In this document: positions 21,442 through 33,501 of the stretch, piece after piece
Numbering within the stretch: the stretch's first letter is position 1
How the letters are laid out: each line of letters starts with the position of its first letter
Assembly (NCBI GenBank): GCA_963971305.1
Contig: OZ020304.1
Location: 4,712,001-4,776,000, forward strand
DNA: 64,000 nt
Direction of reading: 5' to 3'
Source: Arcuatula senhousia
Taxonomy: Eukaryota; Mollusca; Bivalvia; Mytilida; Mytilidae
Position numbers and translations under genes: made by a program
The notes under the pieces: model-generated
What the model saw: the letters and a program-made list of their open reading frames with translations, nothing else
Told to the model about the DNA's origin: nothing
Database searches by the model: none

Positions 21442-24400
21442 CTAGAGTTCTGTCTCTTTCATTATGGTAGGATGTTTCTGAGCCAGATAAATCTCTTTGG
21501 TAAGCATGTGGTATATTGTTGCCGTCGCCTTGGTTCTGTTTCTAAGGGGATCAGACGGGACTCCTGCTTTCAACTCACGGGCCATTTTGTCACAGACTTT
21601 AACTAGAGTATTAAGCAGATTTACCCCTTCTGATGACTCCGACAGACGTTTGAATACTTTATATATACAATACAGTAACCAGCCGCCTTTACCGTGGTCA
21701 GACCAAGCAGTTCGCCCTACAACAACAAAATCAAAATATCTTAATAACGACAAAACATGAAATTTTAAAGAGAAAATAACGAACTTAAAAAAATAGATGT
21801 ATAAAAACTGCTGTTTTTAGTATCAGCCTCGATGATGTTATCTGTATTTCGGCATTTTGTTTAAATGAAAATTACAAAGATGAAATCTTAAATTTGAAGA
21901 TGTCTTCATTATGGCAATCGATTCTTATTCCAGAGTGTGTGGAACTTGCATCGATTTACTTGGCAGAGCGTCACGTCTGACACAATAATCGCTTACAAAG
22001 CACGGGTAATGTTGCGGTCTTCACTCAAGAACTTTTACGGAAGACATCATACGCTCATAGACATATATGGGATTTCAATCTCTCAGATGAGTGCAGATGT
22101 TAGTTGGTCAAAGGTTTTGTTTGTCTTCCTTTACCGGATTTGATACGCTTAATTGACGGTTGACAGCGCGACGGGTGTGCTATAGCAAGTAGGAACTGCT
22201 AACTCTTCCGGAGCACCCGAGTTCACTCTCGTTATGAGTTCAGTTGTTGATTGCTATTTAGTTGCTTTTGTATTTCTGTGTTTTATGTTGTGTTCTTTCA
22301 CCCTTTTCTTGTTGGACTTTTTACATTCAGATGCCTCATTGCTACCTCTGCTTCTTATGTCAAAAAGATTGGATGAAAGTTTTATGAAAATCTGTTTAGG
22401 TGTAGTTGTCGAAGATCTTTAGGGCGTAACAATCTCACATACCAGAAGAAAAAAAAAACATTTATAAGAAAGAGTTTGACGCGCTGTCCGTATGCAAATA
22501 ACTATTCACCAAATAAACACACGCTATAGTCAAATTTGAATGAATGTAACTGGAAGACCACGATATAAATGCACGAAATAAATAAACCAAAACATAAAGC
22601 AAATTACTAAAACAGAAATAAAGCAGTTTAAGAACCCATCTTATACGCGTATTTCAAACAGACGGACACGAGTAAAGCTTAAATGTTTTCACCATGTCGC
22701 AAAAAAGTAGAGGGTGACAGTAATCAGATAGATTTACAAGGGGATAATGGTAGTGCTGTTTTTACCTGATGCACTAGAAAACATGACGAGAAAATCTTCG
22801 TAGCATGGAATCATACAAAAGCTAGCTGGTTCATCGAATCGGAAGTAGATATCAGTAGACGTCATATCTTCTGGTTGTCCCCGAGTATCTTGCAGACTAT
22901 CGGATGACAGAACGTGACTTTTCACTTTCAATGCATCTGAGACATTGTTATTGTTGATAAAAATGGCTTTATCGTCGATGGCTGATCTGTGCGCCAGATT
23001 TCTTCTACAGACATACACAGGGTAATCGTCGCCTTCTATGCGTGCTACTTCAATGTTTACCCCTTTATCTACATCAAATTCTTCATCAGCCCCCATTATA
23101 CACCTACAAGCCTGTAAAAAATAGATAAAATTCTGATATTCAACAATTGTTATCAGACGACAAAGGAAGAATACATGAAAAGTCAAGATAATTCTAATTG
23201 AATAAAACATAAGACCCCTTTGTGGACCGCCAAATAGTGCACCCATAGGCTAAATTTTCTGTCCCTACCCACCTCTCCCCTTTTCCTGTGGTTCTTCAAA
23301 ATTTACCGGTCCTTTGCTTCCCACTCCACCCCCATATTTCATTTATCGTCATTATTTCATGTTCATTTTATCATCCTTATCATGCTCATTGCCTGTAAAT
23401 AACCTATATAGCGTTTCATGGGCGTAAAACACCAACTCACTCACTCACTCACGCTTCATGATATTATTTTTAAAAAATGTTGCACAACAAAAGATTCATA
23501 ATTACTTTTTAAAGAGTAGTTTTAAGTGATATCACATGTTGATTATAAACAGCTTTATATATATCAAAGTCTAATTGCATCACTTTTTGTTGGTGGCTAT
23601 TGTTGTTATTAAATTTCTTAATCATATAATGTTTACTTGTATGAAGAAGATTTTAGGCTTCCCTGTAAGACCGGGACATCGTTCATCATTGAATTCTTCT
23701 AGTATTTTATCAGTGGGGACATGGCCGTCTCTAGTGTATATGACGTGTTGTCGAAGGTTTCTCTCTCGGTCCAGCATCCTCGACACAGGAATCTCGGCCC
23801 CATGAGAACTTATTATACAGACGAAACAGTCATACTCCTTGGTTAGTCTCTGTCTGACATCTAAACAACAAGTAAAATTGATGGTTAGTCTCTGTCTGAC
23901 ATCTAAACAACAAGTAAAATTGATGGTTAGTCTCTGTCTGACATCTAAATAACTAGTAAAAGTGATGGTTAGTCTCTGTCTGACGTCTAAATAACAAGTA
24001 AAACTGATGGTTAGTCTCTGACTGACATCTAAATAACAAGTCAAATTGATGGTTAGTCAGATCTGACATCTAAATAACAAGTAAAATTGATGGTTAGTCT
24101 CTGTCTGACATCTAAATAACAAGTAAAATGGATGGTTAGTCTCTGTCTGACATCTAAATAACAAGTAAAATTGATGGTTCTCTGTCTGACATCTAAATAA
24201 CAAGTAAAATTGATGGTTAATCTCTGACTGACATCTAAATAACTAGTAAAAGTGATGGTTAGTCTCTGTCTGACATCTAGATAACAAGTAAAATGGATAG
24301 TTAGTCTCTGTCTGACATCTAAATAACAAGTAAAATTGATGGTTAATCTCTGTCTGACATCTAAATAACAAGTAAAAGTGATGGTTAGTCTCTGTCTGAC

Positions 24401-27400
24401 GTCTAAATAACAGGTAACATTGATGGTAAGTCTCTGTCTGACATCTAAATAACAAGTAAAATTGATGGTTAGTCTCTGTCTGACATCTAAATAACAAGTA
24501 AAATTGATGGTTAGTCTCTGGCTGACATCTAAATAACAAGTAAGATTGATGGTTAGTGAGTAAGTCTCTGTCTGACATCTAAATAACAATTAAAATTGAT
24601 GGTTAGTCTCTGTCTGACATCTAATTAACAAGTAAAAGTGATGGTTAGTCTCTGTCTGACATCTAAATAACAAGTAAAATTGATGGTTAGTCTCTGTCTG
24701 ACATCTAGATAACAAGTAAAATTGATGTGATGGTTAGTCTCTGTCTGACATCTAGATAACAAGTAAAATTGATGGTTAGTCTCTGTCTGACATCTAGATA
24801 ACAAGTAAAATTGATGGTTAGTCTCTGTCTGAAATCTAAATAACAAGTAAAATTGATGGTTAGTCTCTGTCTGACATCTAGATAACAATTTAAATTGATG
24901 GTTATGGTAAGTCTCTGTCTGACATCTAAATAACAAGTAAAATTGATGGTTAGTCTCTGTCTGACATCTTAATAACAAGTTAAATTGATGGTTAGTCTCT
25001 GTCTGACATCTAAATAACAAGTAAAATTGATGGTTAGTCTCTGTCCGGCATCTAAATAACAAGTAAAATTGATGGTTAGTCTCTGTCCGACATCTAAATA
25101 ACAAGTAAAATTGATGGTTCTCTGTCTGACATCTAAATAACAAGTAAAATTGATGGTTAGTCTCTGTCTGACATCTAAATAACAAGTAAAAGTGATGGTT
25201 AGTCTCTGTCTGACATCTAAATAACAAGTAAAATTGATGGTTAGTGAGTAAGTCTCTGTCTGACATCTAAATAACAATTAAAATTGATGGTTAGTCTCTG
25301 TCTGACATCTAATTAACAAGTAAAATTGATGGTTAGTCTCTGTCTGACATCTAAATAACAAGTAAAATTGATGGTTCTCTGTCTGACATCTAAATAACAA
25401 GTAAAATTGATGGTTAGTCTCTGTCTGACATCTAAATAACAAGTAAAATTGATGGTTAGTGAGTAAGTCTCTGTCTGACATCTAAATAACAAGTAAAATT
25501 GATGGTAAGTCTCTGTCCGGCATTTAAATAACAAGTAAAATTGATGGTTAGTCTCTGTCTGACATCTAAATAACAGGTAAAATTGATGGTTAGTCTCTGT
25601 CTGACATCTAAATAACAAGTGAAATTGATGGTTAGTCTCTGTCTGACATCTAAATAACAAGTAAAATTGATGGTTAGTGAGTAAGTCTCTGTCTGACATC
25701 TAAATAACAAGTGAAATTGATGGTTAGTCTCTGTCTGACATCTAGATAACAAGTAAAATTGATGGTTAGTCTCTGTCTGACATCTAAATAACAAGTAAAA
25801 TTGATGGTTAGTCTCTGTCTGACATCTAGATAACAAGTAAAATTGATGGTTAGTCTCTGTCTGACATCTAAATAACAGGTAAAATTGATGGTTAGTCTCT
25901 GTCCGGCATTTAAATAACAAGTAAAATTGATGGTTAGTCTCTGTCTGACATCTAAATAACAGGTAAAATTGATGGTTAGTCTCTGTCTGACATCTAAATA
26001 ACAGGTTAAATTGATGGTAAGTCTCTGTCTGACATCTAAATAACAAGTAAAATGGATGGTTAGTCTCTGTCTGACATCTAAATAACAACTGTAATTGATG
26101 GTTAGGCTCTGTCTGACATCTAAATAACAATTAAAAGTGATGGTAAGTCTAAAATTGATGGTTAGTCTCTGTCTGACATCTAAATAACAAGTAAAAGTGA
26201 TGGTTAGTCTCTGTCTGACGTCTAAATAACAAGTGAAATTGATGGTAAGTCTCTGTCTGACATCTAAATAACAATTAAAAGTGATGGTTAGTCTCTGTCT
26301 GACGTCTAAATAACAAGTAAAATTGATGGTTAGTCTCTGTCTGACATCTAAATAACAAGTAAAAGTGATGGTTAGTCTCTGTCTGACATCTAAATAACAA
26401 GTAAAAGTGATGGTTAGTCTCTGTCTGACATCTAAATAACAATTAAAAGTGATGGTTAGTCTCTGTCTGACGTCTAAATAACAAGTAAAATTGATGGTTA
26501 GTCTCTGTCTGACATCTAAATAACAATTAAAAGTGATGGTTAGTCTCTGTCTGACGTCTAAATAACAAGTAAAATTGATGGTTAGTCTCTGTCTGACATC
26601 TAAATAACAAGTAAAAGTGATGGTTAGTCTCTGTCTGACATCTAAATAACAAGTAAAAGTGATGGTTAGTCTCTGTCTGACGTCTAAATAACAAGTGAAA
26701 TTGATGGTTAGTCTCTGTCTGGCATCTAAATAACAAGTGAAATTGATGGTTAGTCTCTGTCTGACGTCTAAATAACAAGTAAAAGTGATGGTTAGTCTCT
26801 GTCTGGCATCTAAATAAGAAGTAAAAGTGATGGTTAGTCTCTGTCTGACATCTAAATAACAAGTAAAATTGATGGTTAGTCTCTGTCTGGCATCTAAATA
26901 ACAAGTAAAAGTGATGGTTAGTCTCTGTCTGACATCTCAATAACAAGTAAAATTGATGGTTAGGCTCTGTCTGACATCTAAATAACAAGTAACAGTGATG
27001 TTTATTTGTAAAGGAACCTAATTGTACCTGATTTTATTTCTCACAGATGTTTTATGTAGTTTCATTAAATTTTTCCGGTAGAGCATCTTTATAGAAACCA
27101 CATACAGATTAAAAAAAGGTTTCAATAAAATAACTGAATTTGTATAACAAATCTCTATCATCCAACAACAAAACGAGAGATCTTATGGATGTTATTTCCG
27201 ATTCCGTACATGCATCTAAAAGAAAACAGATATCTCATTTTCGTTAATGTATCTAGGTTTTATGGCGAAAAAATACTGCTCAGACTCTTTCATTGCAATA
27301 ACATAGAAAGGTAAGGAGATCAATTTAAGAAATCCGAATAGTTTTACTGTTTTGTGCCCTACCTTTTATTTCCCTCCAGAGGTCTGCACCCTTCTTGTTC

Positions 27401-29033
27401 CGTAAAAGTTGGATTTCAAAACCAAGGTGACGAAAAAGTTTTGACATGAAGTGATAATCTGTCGAGGCAAATGGTCGTCGTGGCTGGTGGTAAAAATCAG
27501 AGTTGATAATGAATAGAGCGAACCCTGGATGTGTGCTATTTATATCATACGTAAATTTTTCAGGCAAGACTTTGGAAAACTCGACTGCTTCTTCGATAAC
27601 CGCATCTATCTCTATTTCTGGATATTTGTAACTGTCATCTAAGTTTTCACTTTCATTTGATGTATCAGTACTTAACTTTCTATTCCGTTTTATTCTGAAA
27701 TATGTGAATACAAATGAATGCAAATTATGATAAATGTTTCCATAGCTGGCAAATATTTTTGTTGCTATTCGTAATCTTTAACTTATGCAACTGTCCGGAG
27801 CACCTGAATTCAAGCTAGTTTGACTTGAGTTGGCCTTGCTGGTAACAGTGTTTGTATTATGTATTCCATCGAAGCGTTTTTGTCTTCGTCCGATCTTGTC
27901 TATTGAAAATGGTTTTCCCCTGATATTTGATTGCCGTTTTGGTACGATTCTACACGAAAATGTTCACAACACATTCAAAGATGTTTTTCGCTTCTCATCA
28001 ATTTGACTACTCTGATTTTTTGACTGAACAAATATCTGGAGCATCTGAGTTTAATTTCGTTTCGACTTTAGTTTTCTTTGCTGATGTTTCACGTGGATGT
28101 TTAGTTTGGTCGTTTATTTATGTTTTATTTTGTTGTATTGTGCATTTCGTTTCTTGTTCGTCTTCGTCGTGTCGTTTGTGTAAACTGATTTTCTCAAGAT
28201 GTTTTCAAACTTAGACATTTGAATGCCCATTTCGTATCCGCTGCTTATTCCCCACTTACACTAAACCAACTATTATTTTTAACTAAATGCTATAGTTTCA
28301 TTTACTACTCACCTATTGATCACTTTCATAAGTTTTTTCTTTAGTTTTATACCATCTGGACTGGACTCTAAATAAAATATCACAACGAAAATATAACCAT
28401 AAAAAAATCAAATAAGAACCCAACAACGGTGTATAACTATTCCATCAAACTGTAAAAGTCAAAACATCACGAGGAAAACAAAACAAAATTCCATGACAAA
28501 CCCACATCTGTACTCATTTGAGAGAGACAACTTTGTATAATTGTCTACGAGCACATGGTGACTTTCGAAAAATAAAGCTATTAGAGAAAACTACATCCGA
28601 GAGCAACACTTTCTGTGTTAGCAATATTGTTGTAGACGCAACGTTTTATCAAAGGAAATCGTGATATATATCCCACAGTTCTAGCGATACGTAAACTAGC
28701 TCCCTCCAAAAGCTGGATTGGGAAGGAAAGAAGTGTTGCTTTACAAGCAGAGCGAGTCAACATATGATTTCCGTTCCATAAATGGGTGGACTTTTTGGTC
28801 ATTTTCGTATAAAATAGAATATACGTCTACATCTTTTTAGAACGAATTTATATATCATAGATCTATGTCATGTGTATATTACTATCTTTATGTTTTCCTA
28901 GCGTAAAATAAACATGTTATTGTATACCTTACACATGTAACATGTTCATGTAAAAAGATTTGTAATTACCTGTTACTGTTTCATTTTCCGGATATTCAGA
29001 GTCCGAGGACTCACTTCCAGAACAACTGTCCAT
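21442..29033 (-). CDS. Caspase (cysteine-aspartate protease), 6 coding exons, 431 aa, atypical active site
   Basis: Coding exons in order are 29033-28970, 28367-28313, 27694-27363, 23860-23637, 23111-22766 and 21716-21442. Junctions are GT..AG, phases 1,2,1,0,1 fit, and the total is 432 codons with TAG. Residues 1-88 are a charged prodomain without a recognisable CARD or DED (acidic start, basic stretch about 30-46). The p20 part runs from about residue 89: the P1-binding Arg region (QPRRPF, 110-115), LFRHLGF, and DCFVC..SSHG with catalytic His at 170. The Cys site FIQ-ACRC spans the exon 4/5 junction, with Cys about 227. A long acidic linker (GADEEFDVD...) precedes p10, which starts about PCYEDFLVMFSS and ends in a caspase-like MLTKEIYL stretch. 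Odd points: QACRC replaces QACxG, AWS replaces SWR, and the intron before exon 4 holds a 3.16 kb array of its own acceptor. Intron 4 carries a SINE. It may be an effector-type or modified caspase. Confidence 0.9.
22150..22370 (+). mobile_element. Penelope-associated untranslated block (in caspase last intron)
   Basis: 'gacgggtgtgctatagcaag', 'ccggagcacccgagttcact' and 'attgctacctctgcttctta' match the block upstream of the RT at 39.5-39.8 kb. It is in the antisense orientation within the intron 21717-22765. Confidence 0.6.
23205..23455 (+). repeat. SINE-like family S, 5'-truncated copy in caspase intron 4
   Basis: Begins at 'aagacccctttgtggacc' and runs to 'ggcgtaaaacaccaactcac' plus the (ACTC)n tail. 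5' truncation is typical of retroposition. Confidence 0.75.
23838..27003 (-). repeat. 42-bp tandem array of a 3' splice site (about 75 units) in the caspase gene
   Basis: On the caspase strand the unit is, in two halves, AATTTTACTTGTTATTTAG then ATGTCAGACAGAGACTAACC followed by ATC. The proximal unit is the real exon 4 acceptor (AG at 23862-23861) and the first 20-odd exon bases. Each unit therefore contains a T-rich tract, AG, an exon-start copy and a CTAAC branch-like motif about 24 bases before the next AG. Length is 3166/42, about 75 units. Indels give occasional 38-bp units lacking 'tagt', a 'gtgagtaa' extension, and one shortened unit at 24053-24068. The AG is kept in nearly every unit read, including ctagat, ctcaat and cttaat variants. 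The CCGGCATTTAAAT variants at about 25507 and 25898 lose it. The unit is open in the caspase frame (14 residues: LDVRQRLTINFTCY). Confidence 0.95.
27775..28235 (+). mobile_element. Penelope-associated blocks in caspase intron 2
   Basis: Two successive decayed matches: 'gtccggagcacctgaattca' at 27790 and 'ctggagcatctgagtttaat' at 28034. Then 'gtcgtttgtgtaaactg' and 'gacatttgaatgcccatttc'. The elements lie between caspase exons 2 and 3. Confidence 0.5.
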
Positions 29034-29924
29034 TTTGGCTTTTTCTCTAAATATTTCCGGTTTTCCAGCGACTCATAATTCTACGTAGGGTATATTTTAT
29101 ACGACCCTACAAAGGTAACTTTAAATATTTAAATATCTATATAGATGTATATTTATTTATAGGTAAATTCCTTGTACCGTGTAAATATATGTAAACATTC
29201 TACCTTGAGTGAACCATCCTGAACTTCTTCCCAATATTTTTAAAATAAGGTCCGAAATTATCCCATGATTAATGAACATGATCTGGAACTGTGAGGAGAT
29301 TGAATCCCACGTTGAAACCATCCAGGAACCTTGTATTTTTTTGGTCATGTTTGTTTTGGGTTATGTGTGCAAGTGTCGATTTAAATTTACTTTCAAGATG
29401 ATATTCAATTATGTTACCTCTTATTGCATCTAATGTTGACAAAATACTATAATGTTGAGAGTAAAGCATGTAAATGTATCACTCAGGTGCAGTTTAACTA
29501 AAAAAAAAAAGGGAATAAGAAGACAAAGAATGGCAACAAATATTGTGAAATCACTTGAAGAGGGGGGGGGGCTTTGATTTCTTAAAAATGTTACGGCAAC
29601 AAAGGTTATTAAAAATATTCTGAAGAAGGATTTCTGCTACTGGGTATATGAAACAATATATTAAACATGATTTTCTCGTGTTTATGTTGCTGTTAAAAAC
29701 TTGACGACCTAACAACAAAAACAGTTATATAAGGGAAATAAACATGCAGAGGATGATAAAATGAAGATGAAATGATGAAAAATATAGGGATAGGATGGGA
29801 AATAAAGGAAGAGTCAATTTTCAAGACAACTTGCAATGGCATAGAGGAGAGGTGGGCAGGGGCAGACAATCAAGCCTGTGTGGTGCACGACTTGGCGGCC
29901 AAAGATATCTCTACTAAAGTTTAC
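29034..29924. other. Upstream region of the caspase gene
   Basis: AT-rich, no reliable TATA box. 29555-29570 has a G-run. Short open frames are unsupported. Confidence 0.4.
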
Positions 29925-30240
29925 CATAGAAAATAATGAGACGTGGAATAAGTGAACACGACACAGCTTACATAACAAGCGTCTATTCAGAAAAACCACA
30001 ATGGACAACAGCCACCAGCATTCAACGAGGCCAGTAGGCGCTGCTAGCCGTTCTGCAATTGGCCCATGGTCTAAATAAAATGCATAAAATTCAAATCCAG
30101 CCCTGAAATAGTCACAGATAGACCCCCCATCTTAAACAAAGAACAGAAAACATCTTGGTGGGGTTAAACTAGTTTTTTGGGCCCAACCTTCCCCCTATAT
30201 TTCCAGACAAAGCACAAAAACCTTCTTTGGACGTGCTCTT
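29925..30240 (-). repeat. Family R, extended copy
   Basis: From 'gagacgtggaataagtgaac' through 'attggcccatggtctaaata' to 'ggggttaaactagttttttg' (about 30154-30173) and the GCCCAACCTTCCCCC block. It is collinear with 37735-38110. Confidence 0.75.
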
Positions 30241-30448
30241 AATGTATCTGTGAATAACAAAATGTCATTTGGTCAAGACATGGTGTTCGTACCTCACAAA
30301 TAAGTGAATAACAAACAAGTAACAGCGGGCAACACATGGTGTTTATATGGCCAAAAATGTAAATATATTTACATACATGCATAATTATATATATGAAAAA
30401 GGATATCATGCATATACAGCTGACAAACTTTCCCACGTTAAGCAACAT

Positions 30449-30917
30449 ATACTCACTCAAAAAAGTTACGCAACAATAAATAAACCTACCTTATTTTATT
30501 TTTGTATTGCAAAGCCATTTCTTAACCGATTTTAATTAAATAAAAACCAAGAGAACGAGAAATGATTTCTATTTATTTTTACGATTTTAGAAAAATCGTC
30601 ACTTCACCGGTTTTTAAGATATCAAAAGTAGAAATCAACTGCTAATTTTATGCGTCAACAACCCGTTTAAATCAACCAACATTTTCCGTGGAAAAACATT
30701 GGTTACGTTCTATTAGCGTTCTATCAAAAACCGTAACAGCTAGGATTTTGCCCAAATCATGAAAAATAAATTTCACTTGTTTGTCTTTTTCTTGGTTTTT
30801 ATTTGATAAAAAATGATTGAAAAATGGCTTGGCAATATCAATTTATAATAAGGTAGGTTTACTTAAAACATATAGTGAAATTTTCCACTGTTGCATAACT
30901 TTTTTGAGAGAGTATAT
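30449..30917. mobile_element. Long-TIR TA-flanked MITE, copy 2
   Basis: Same element as 14789-15283 in the opposite orientation. It starts TATACTCACTCAAAAAAGTTA and ends AACTTTTTTGAGAGAGTATA. It lacks the extra palindromic flank of copy 1, which shows where the element proper ends. Confidence 0.78.
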
Positions 30918-31164
30918 TTCTGAAAATAATTAAAAGTCTTTTTAGAGAAATTCTGGCACACTTAAAGATTAATTATATCTGTCAAGTGCCTCATTTTTAT
31001 ATTTTAAGATAGTGCTTAATTCATGCATCCTAATTAGTGCCATATATAATTGGTTTGTTTTTATCTTTCAAAAAATCACACGTAACAATATCAACTTCTA
31101 TAAAAGAAATGTCGTATTTCTGAAGGAAATAGTCAAGTGTTTTCAATGATGTTGACTTATGGGA

Positions 31165-31510
31165 TAAGTATTGGGGATGTCAGACATATAACAGAAGCAA
31201 AGGAGTATCAATGGAACTTTCGAATGTCGTAAGTCACAGAAGGATAAGACAAATATAATAGACATGAAAATACGAAAACAAACTTCACCCCATTAAAACA
31301 CATGCAGCAATTAACGTGTAATCTGTCGAAAAGACAGTGAAAACAGAAAAAAAAATAGCAATTCTTGCTCGGTATACCACACCCGTCATGTTGGAAATAA
31401 TCAAATCAGTTGGGGGAGGGATAAAGAACAACAATCAAAAGACCCTATGACAAACCAACGTCTGTTAACATCTGAGAGTTAGAAATCCCACAAGATTTAT
31501 AACACATTAA
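31165..31510 (-). mobile_element. Penelope-associated untranslated block
   Basis: 'aaggagtatcaatggaactt', 'tcgaatgtcgtaagtcac', 'gctcggtataccacacccgt' and 'catctgagagttagaaatcc' parallel 39520-39800. Confidence 0.5.
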
Positions 31511-31627
31511 GATATAAAAACACCAAATGTTAAAAGAAGCAAAGATGCACCAAGACAGACTTAAAACTATCACAGCATAACATACAAGAAGCATACATAC
31601 CAACCAACCCGCGAATAATAACATGAA

Positions 31628-32365
31628 TTAAGGATGTTCGCTGGTCAGTTTGAAAATAACAAGGTATCTAAATCTATATATTTGATGGAAAGACCATTGG
31701 TGAAGGTGCAAAATAAGCTTAAAAAATTCATGGGTTGCTTAACTCCTTTTCGGGATAATATGAATGAATGAATGAATAACTTTATTCAAAAGCAATACAG
31801 CTTATAGAATTACAATAGTTTGTAAAACATATATTTACGCCAACAGTATTTCTAAATGTATCATTAATAAATATGACTTAATGTATACAATATTTTTATA
31901 CAAAATTACATAGAATATGCATATTATAATTATGATATAGCATTATATTGTAAATATAATGTAGTATAAGGTTGAAATAATACGGAGTGTCAAAGATTCA
32001 TAAATTGATAATAGAGTACACCTGAACAGATCAATTATTAAAATTACGACATTTTTCTGCAAGGAACAGATATTTTCCAAAATTGTTTAACTCCTTGATA
32101 AGCCTTCAAAATTTGGCGGGAAAAGGCTTTCTCTGACTTTTTCATAGGTTTAACATTAGACTTGTTTAAGTGTAAAAACCTATGAAGAAATAACAAGAAA
32201 TTTTTAAAACTTTGTAAATAAGCTCTTAATGACCTAATAAAACTTATTATGAAAAGAAATTAGGGGGTTGCTGGGCAAAAATATTATCCTTATTTTAATG
32301 GAAAAATCAAAAGGATTCCGAAAATCAAACAAAAATCTCAAACCTTGACCAGCAATCATCCTTAA
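31628..32365. mobile_element. TTAA-bounded ~738 bp element, copy A
   Basis: Left end TTAAGGATGTTCGCTGGTCA. Right end (inverted) TTAAGGATGATTGCTGGTCA. Copy B at 47119-47853 has the same size, ends and TTAA borders. This is consistent with a piggyBac-type non-autonomous element. A (GAATGAAT) stretch at 31762-31778 marks a possible retroposon tail nested inside. It sits directly against a Penelope-associated block (32366 onward). Confidence 0.75.
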
Positions 32366-32545
32366 TAGCCGAAATGAGAGTGAAGTCGCCTGCTCTGAAA
32401 GAGTAAGCGGTTCCTGTTTGCTATAGTGCACCTGTCATGTTGCTAACGATCAATTTAGTGTGGGTCAAATCCGGTAAAGATGACATCATTTAACCCTTTA
32501 TTTTAAACCAACATCTGTGCTCATCTGAGAGTTGGAAATCCTTTT
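32366..32545 (-). mobile_element. Penelope-associated untranslated block
   Basis: 'gcctgctctgaaagagtaag', 'gctatagtgcacctgtcatg' and 'ctcatctgagagttggaaat' match 39620-39790. Confidence 0.55.
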
Positions 32546-33140
32546 TTGTTTACAAGCATACGATGTCTTCCGTAAAATTTATTGAGTGACAACGTAACCC
32601 TGTATGTACAATTTGCCTGTCAGTCGTAAATCTGTGTCAAGGAAGTCACAATACTGCCAACAAGCTCTGGAATTGCAACAACTTATGTTGAATTGCCTAA
32701 ATATTCAATAGAAGACCTTAACTGGCATATCAGAGACTAGATTCCAGTATATGCAACAAAAACTGTGACTGAAATTTCCCTGTTTAATAAACTACATACA
32801 ATGGTATATTTGTAGCCATTCACAAGATATGGAAACTAAAGGAAACACAGTTTAGTCGTCACAAATGAAAAACTGTAAAATGTTTAACCGAATTCTGCTG
32901 CCTTATCTTGTTAATCAGGGGAATTCTATTTACTTTGTTTGAAGGAATAAGTACGGTAAAAATTGGAAATTTATTCAACAACAACTTAAGCAAAATCAAA
33001 ACTATAAAGAGCTAGCTACGAGGACACATACACTATAGATCCTGTCAAATGTAACACATGTACCTGTAAGGCCTCGTTTCTTTCATTTTACCTTGTTTTT
33101 GATTGGTTTATGTTCTTAGTACTACCATCATGTGGTGATG
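32546..33140. other. Upstream region of C1q gene 1
   Basis: AT-rich, nothing recognised apart from the TATA box annotated separately. Confidence 0.4.
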
Positions 33141-33146
33141 ATGGGT

Positions 33147-33154
33147 TATAAAAG
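33147..33154 (+). promoter_or_regulatory. TATA box of C1q gene 1
   Basis: TATAAAAG lies 61 bases before the ATG. The following 'tgtacaaatcagaacc' resembles 'gtgcaaatcaga' after the TATA box of the second C1q gene, so the core promoter is conserved between the two copies. Confidence 0.6.
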
Positions 33155-33501
33155 AATGTACAAATCAGAACCATACAATCATTCAACCTAGTATTAAACC
33201 ATCAAACATGTTTAAAAACGGATTGTGTGTTTTCTTCGGATGTTTGTTCATTTCTCGACTTTCTATCGGGTCTGGTGATGGTAAAGACACTTCGTCAATT
33301 TGGGTGAGAGGATCGGTGTTCGATTTTGAGCAAAAACTTTTAGAAAAACTTGTTTATTTGAAATCAAAAATGGTCACTTTAGAGAAAATGGTCAATGAAA
33401 TTGAAATTCGATTTGATTCTCAAGTGAATAATGCTCTGGAAAGATTGGAAAATACTACAGATTCAACGTTAAGCAGCTGGCGACAAGAAAGATCCGTTTT
33501 T

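Noticed and set aside
22734..23246. Upstream ATG extension of caspase exon 5
   Set aside because: The extra N-terminal part reads through intron and SINE sequence. The acceptor at 23112 and the QAC join set the exon start.
23838..27003. 42-bp repeat array as a CRISPR or a coding repeat domain
   Set aside because: There are no unique spacers, since units are contiguous. The genome is eukaryotic. The long open frames in two frames follow from the unit being a multiple of three; only the caspase frame next to exon 4 has a biological link.
29555..29572. Poly-G run as a G-quadruplex regulatory site
   Set aside because: Homopolymer G runs recur at the same position of several elements (2811, 34958, 43190); element composition explains them better.
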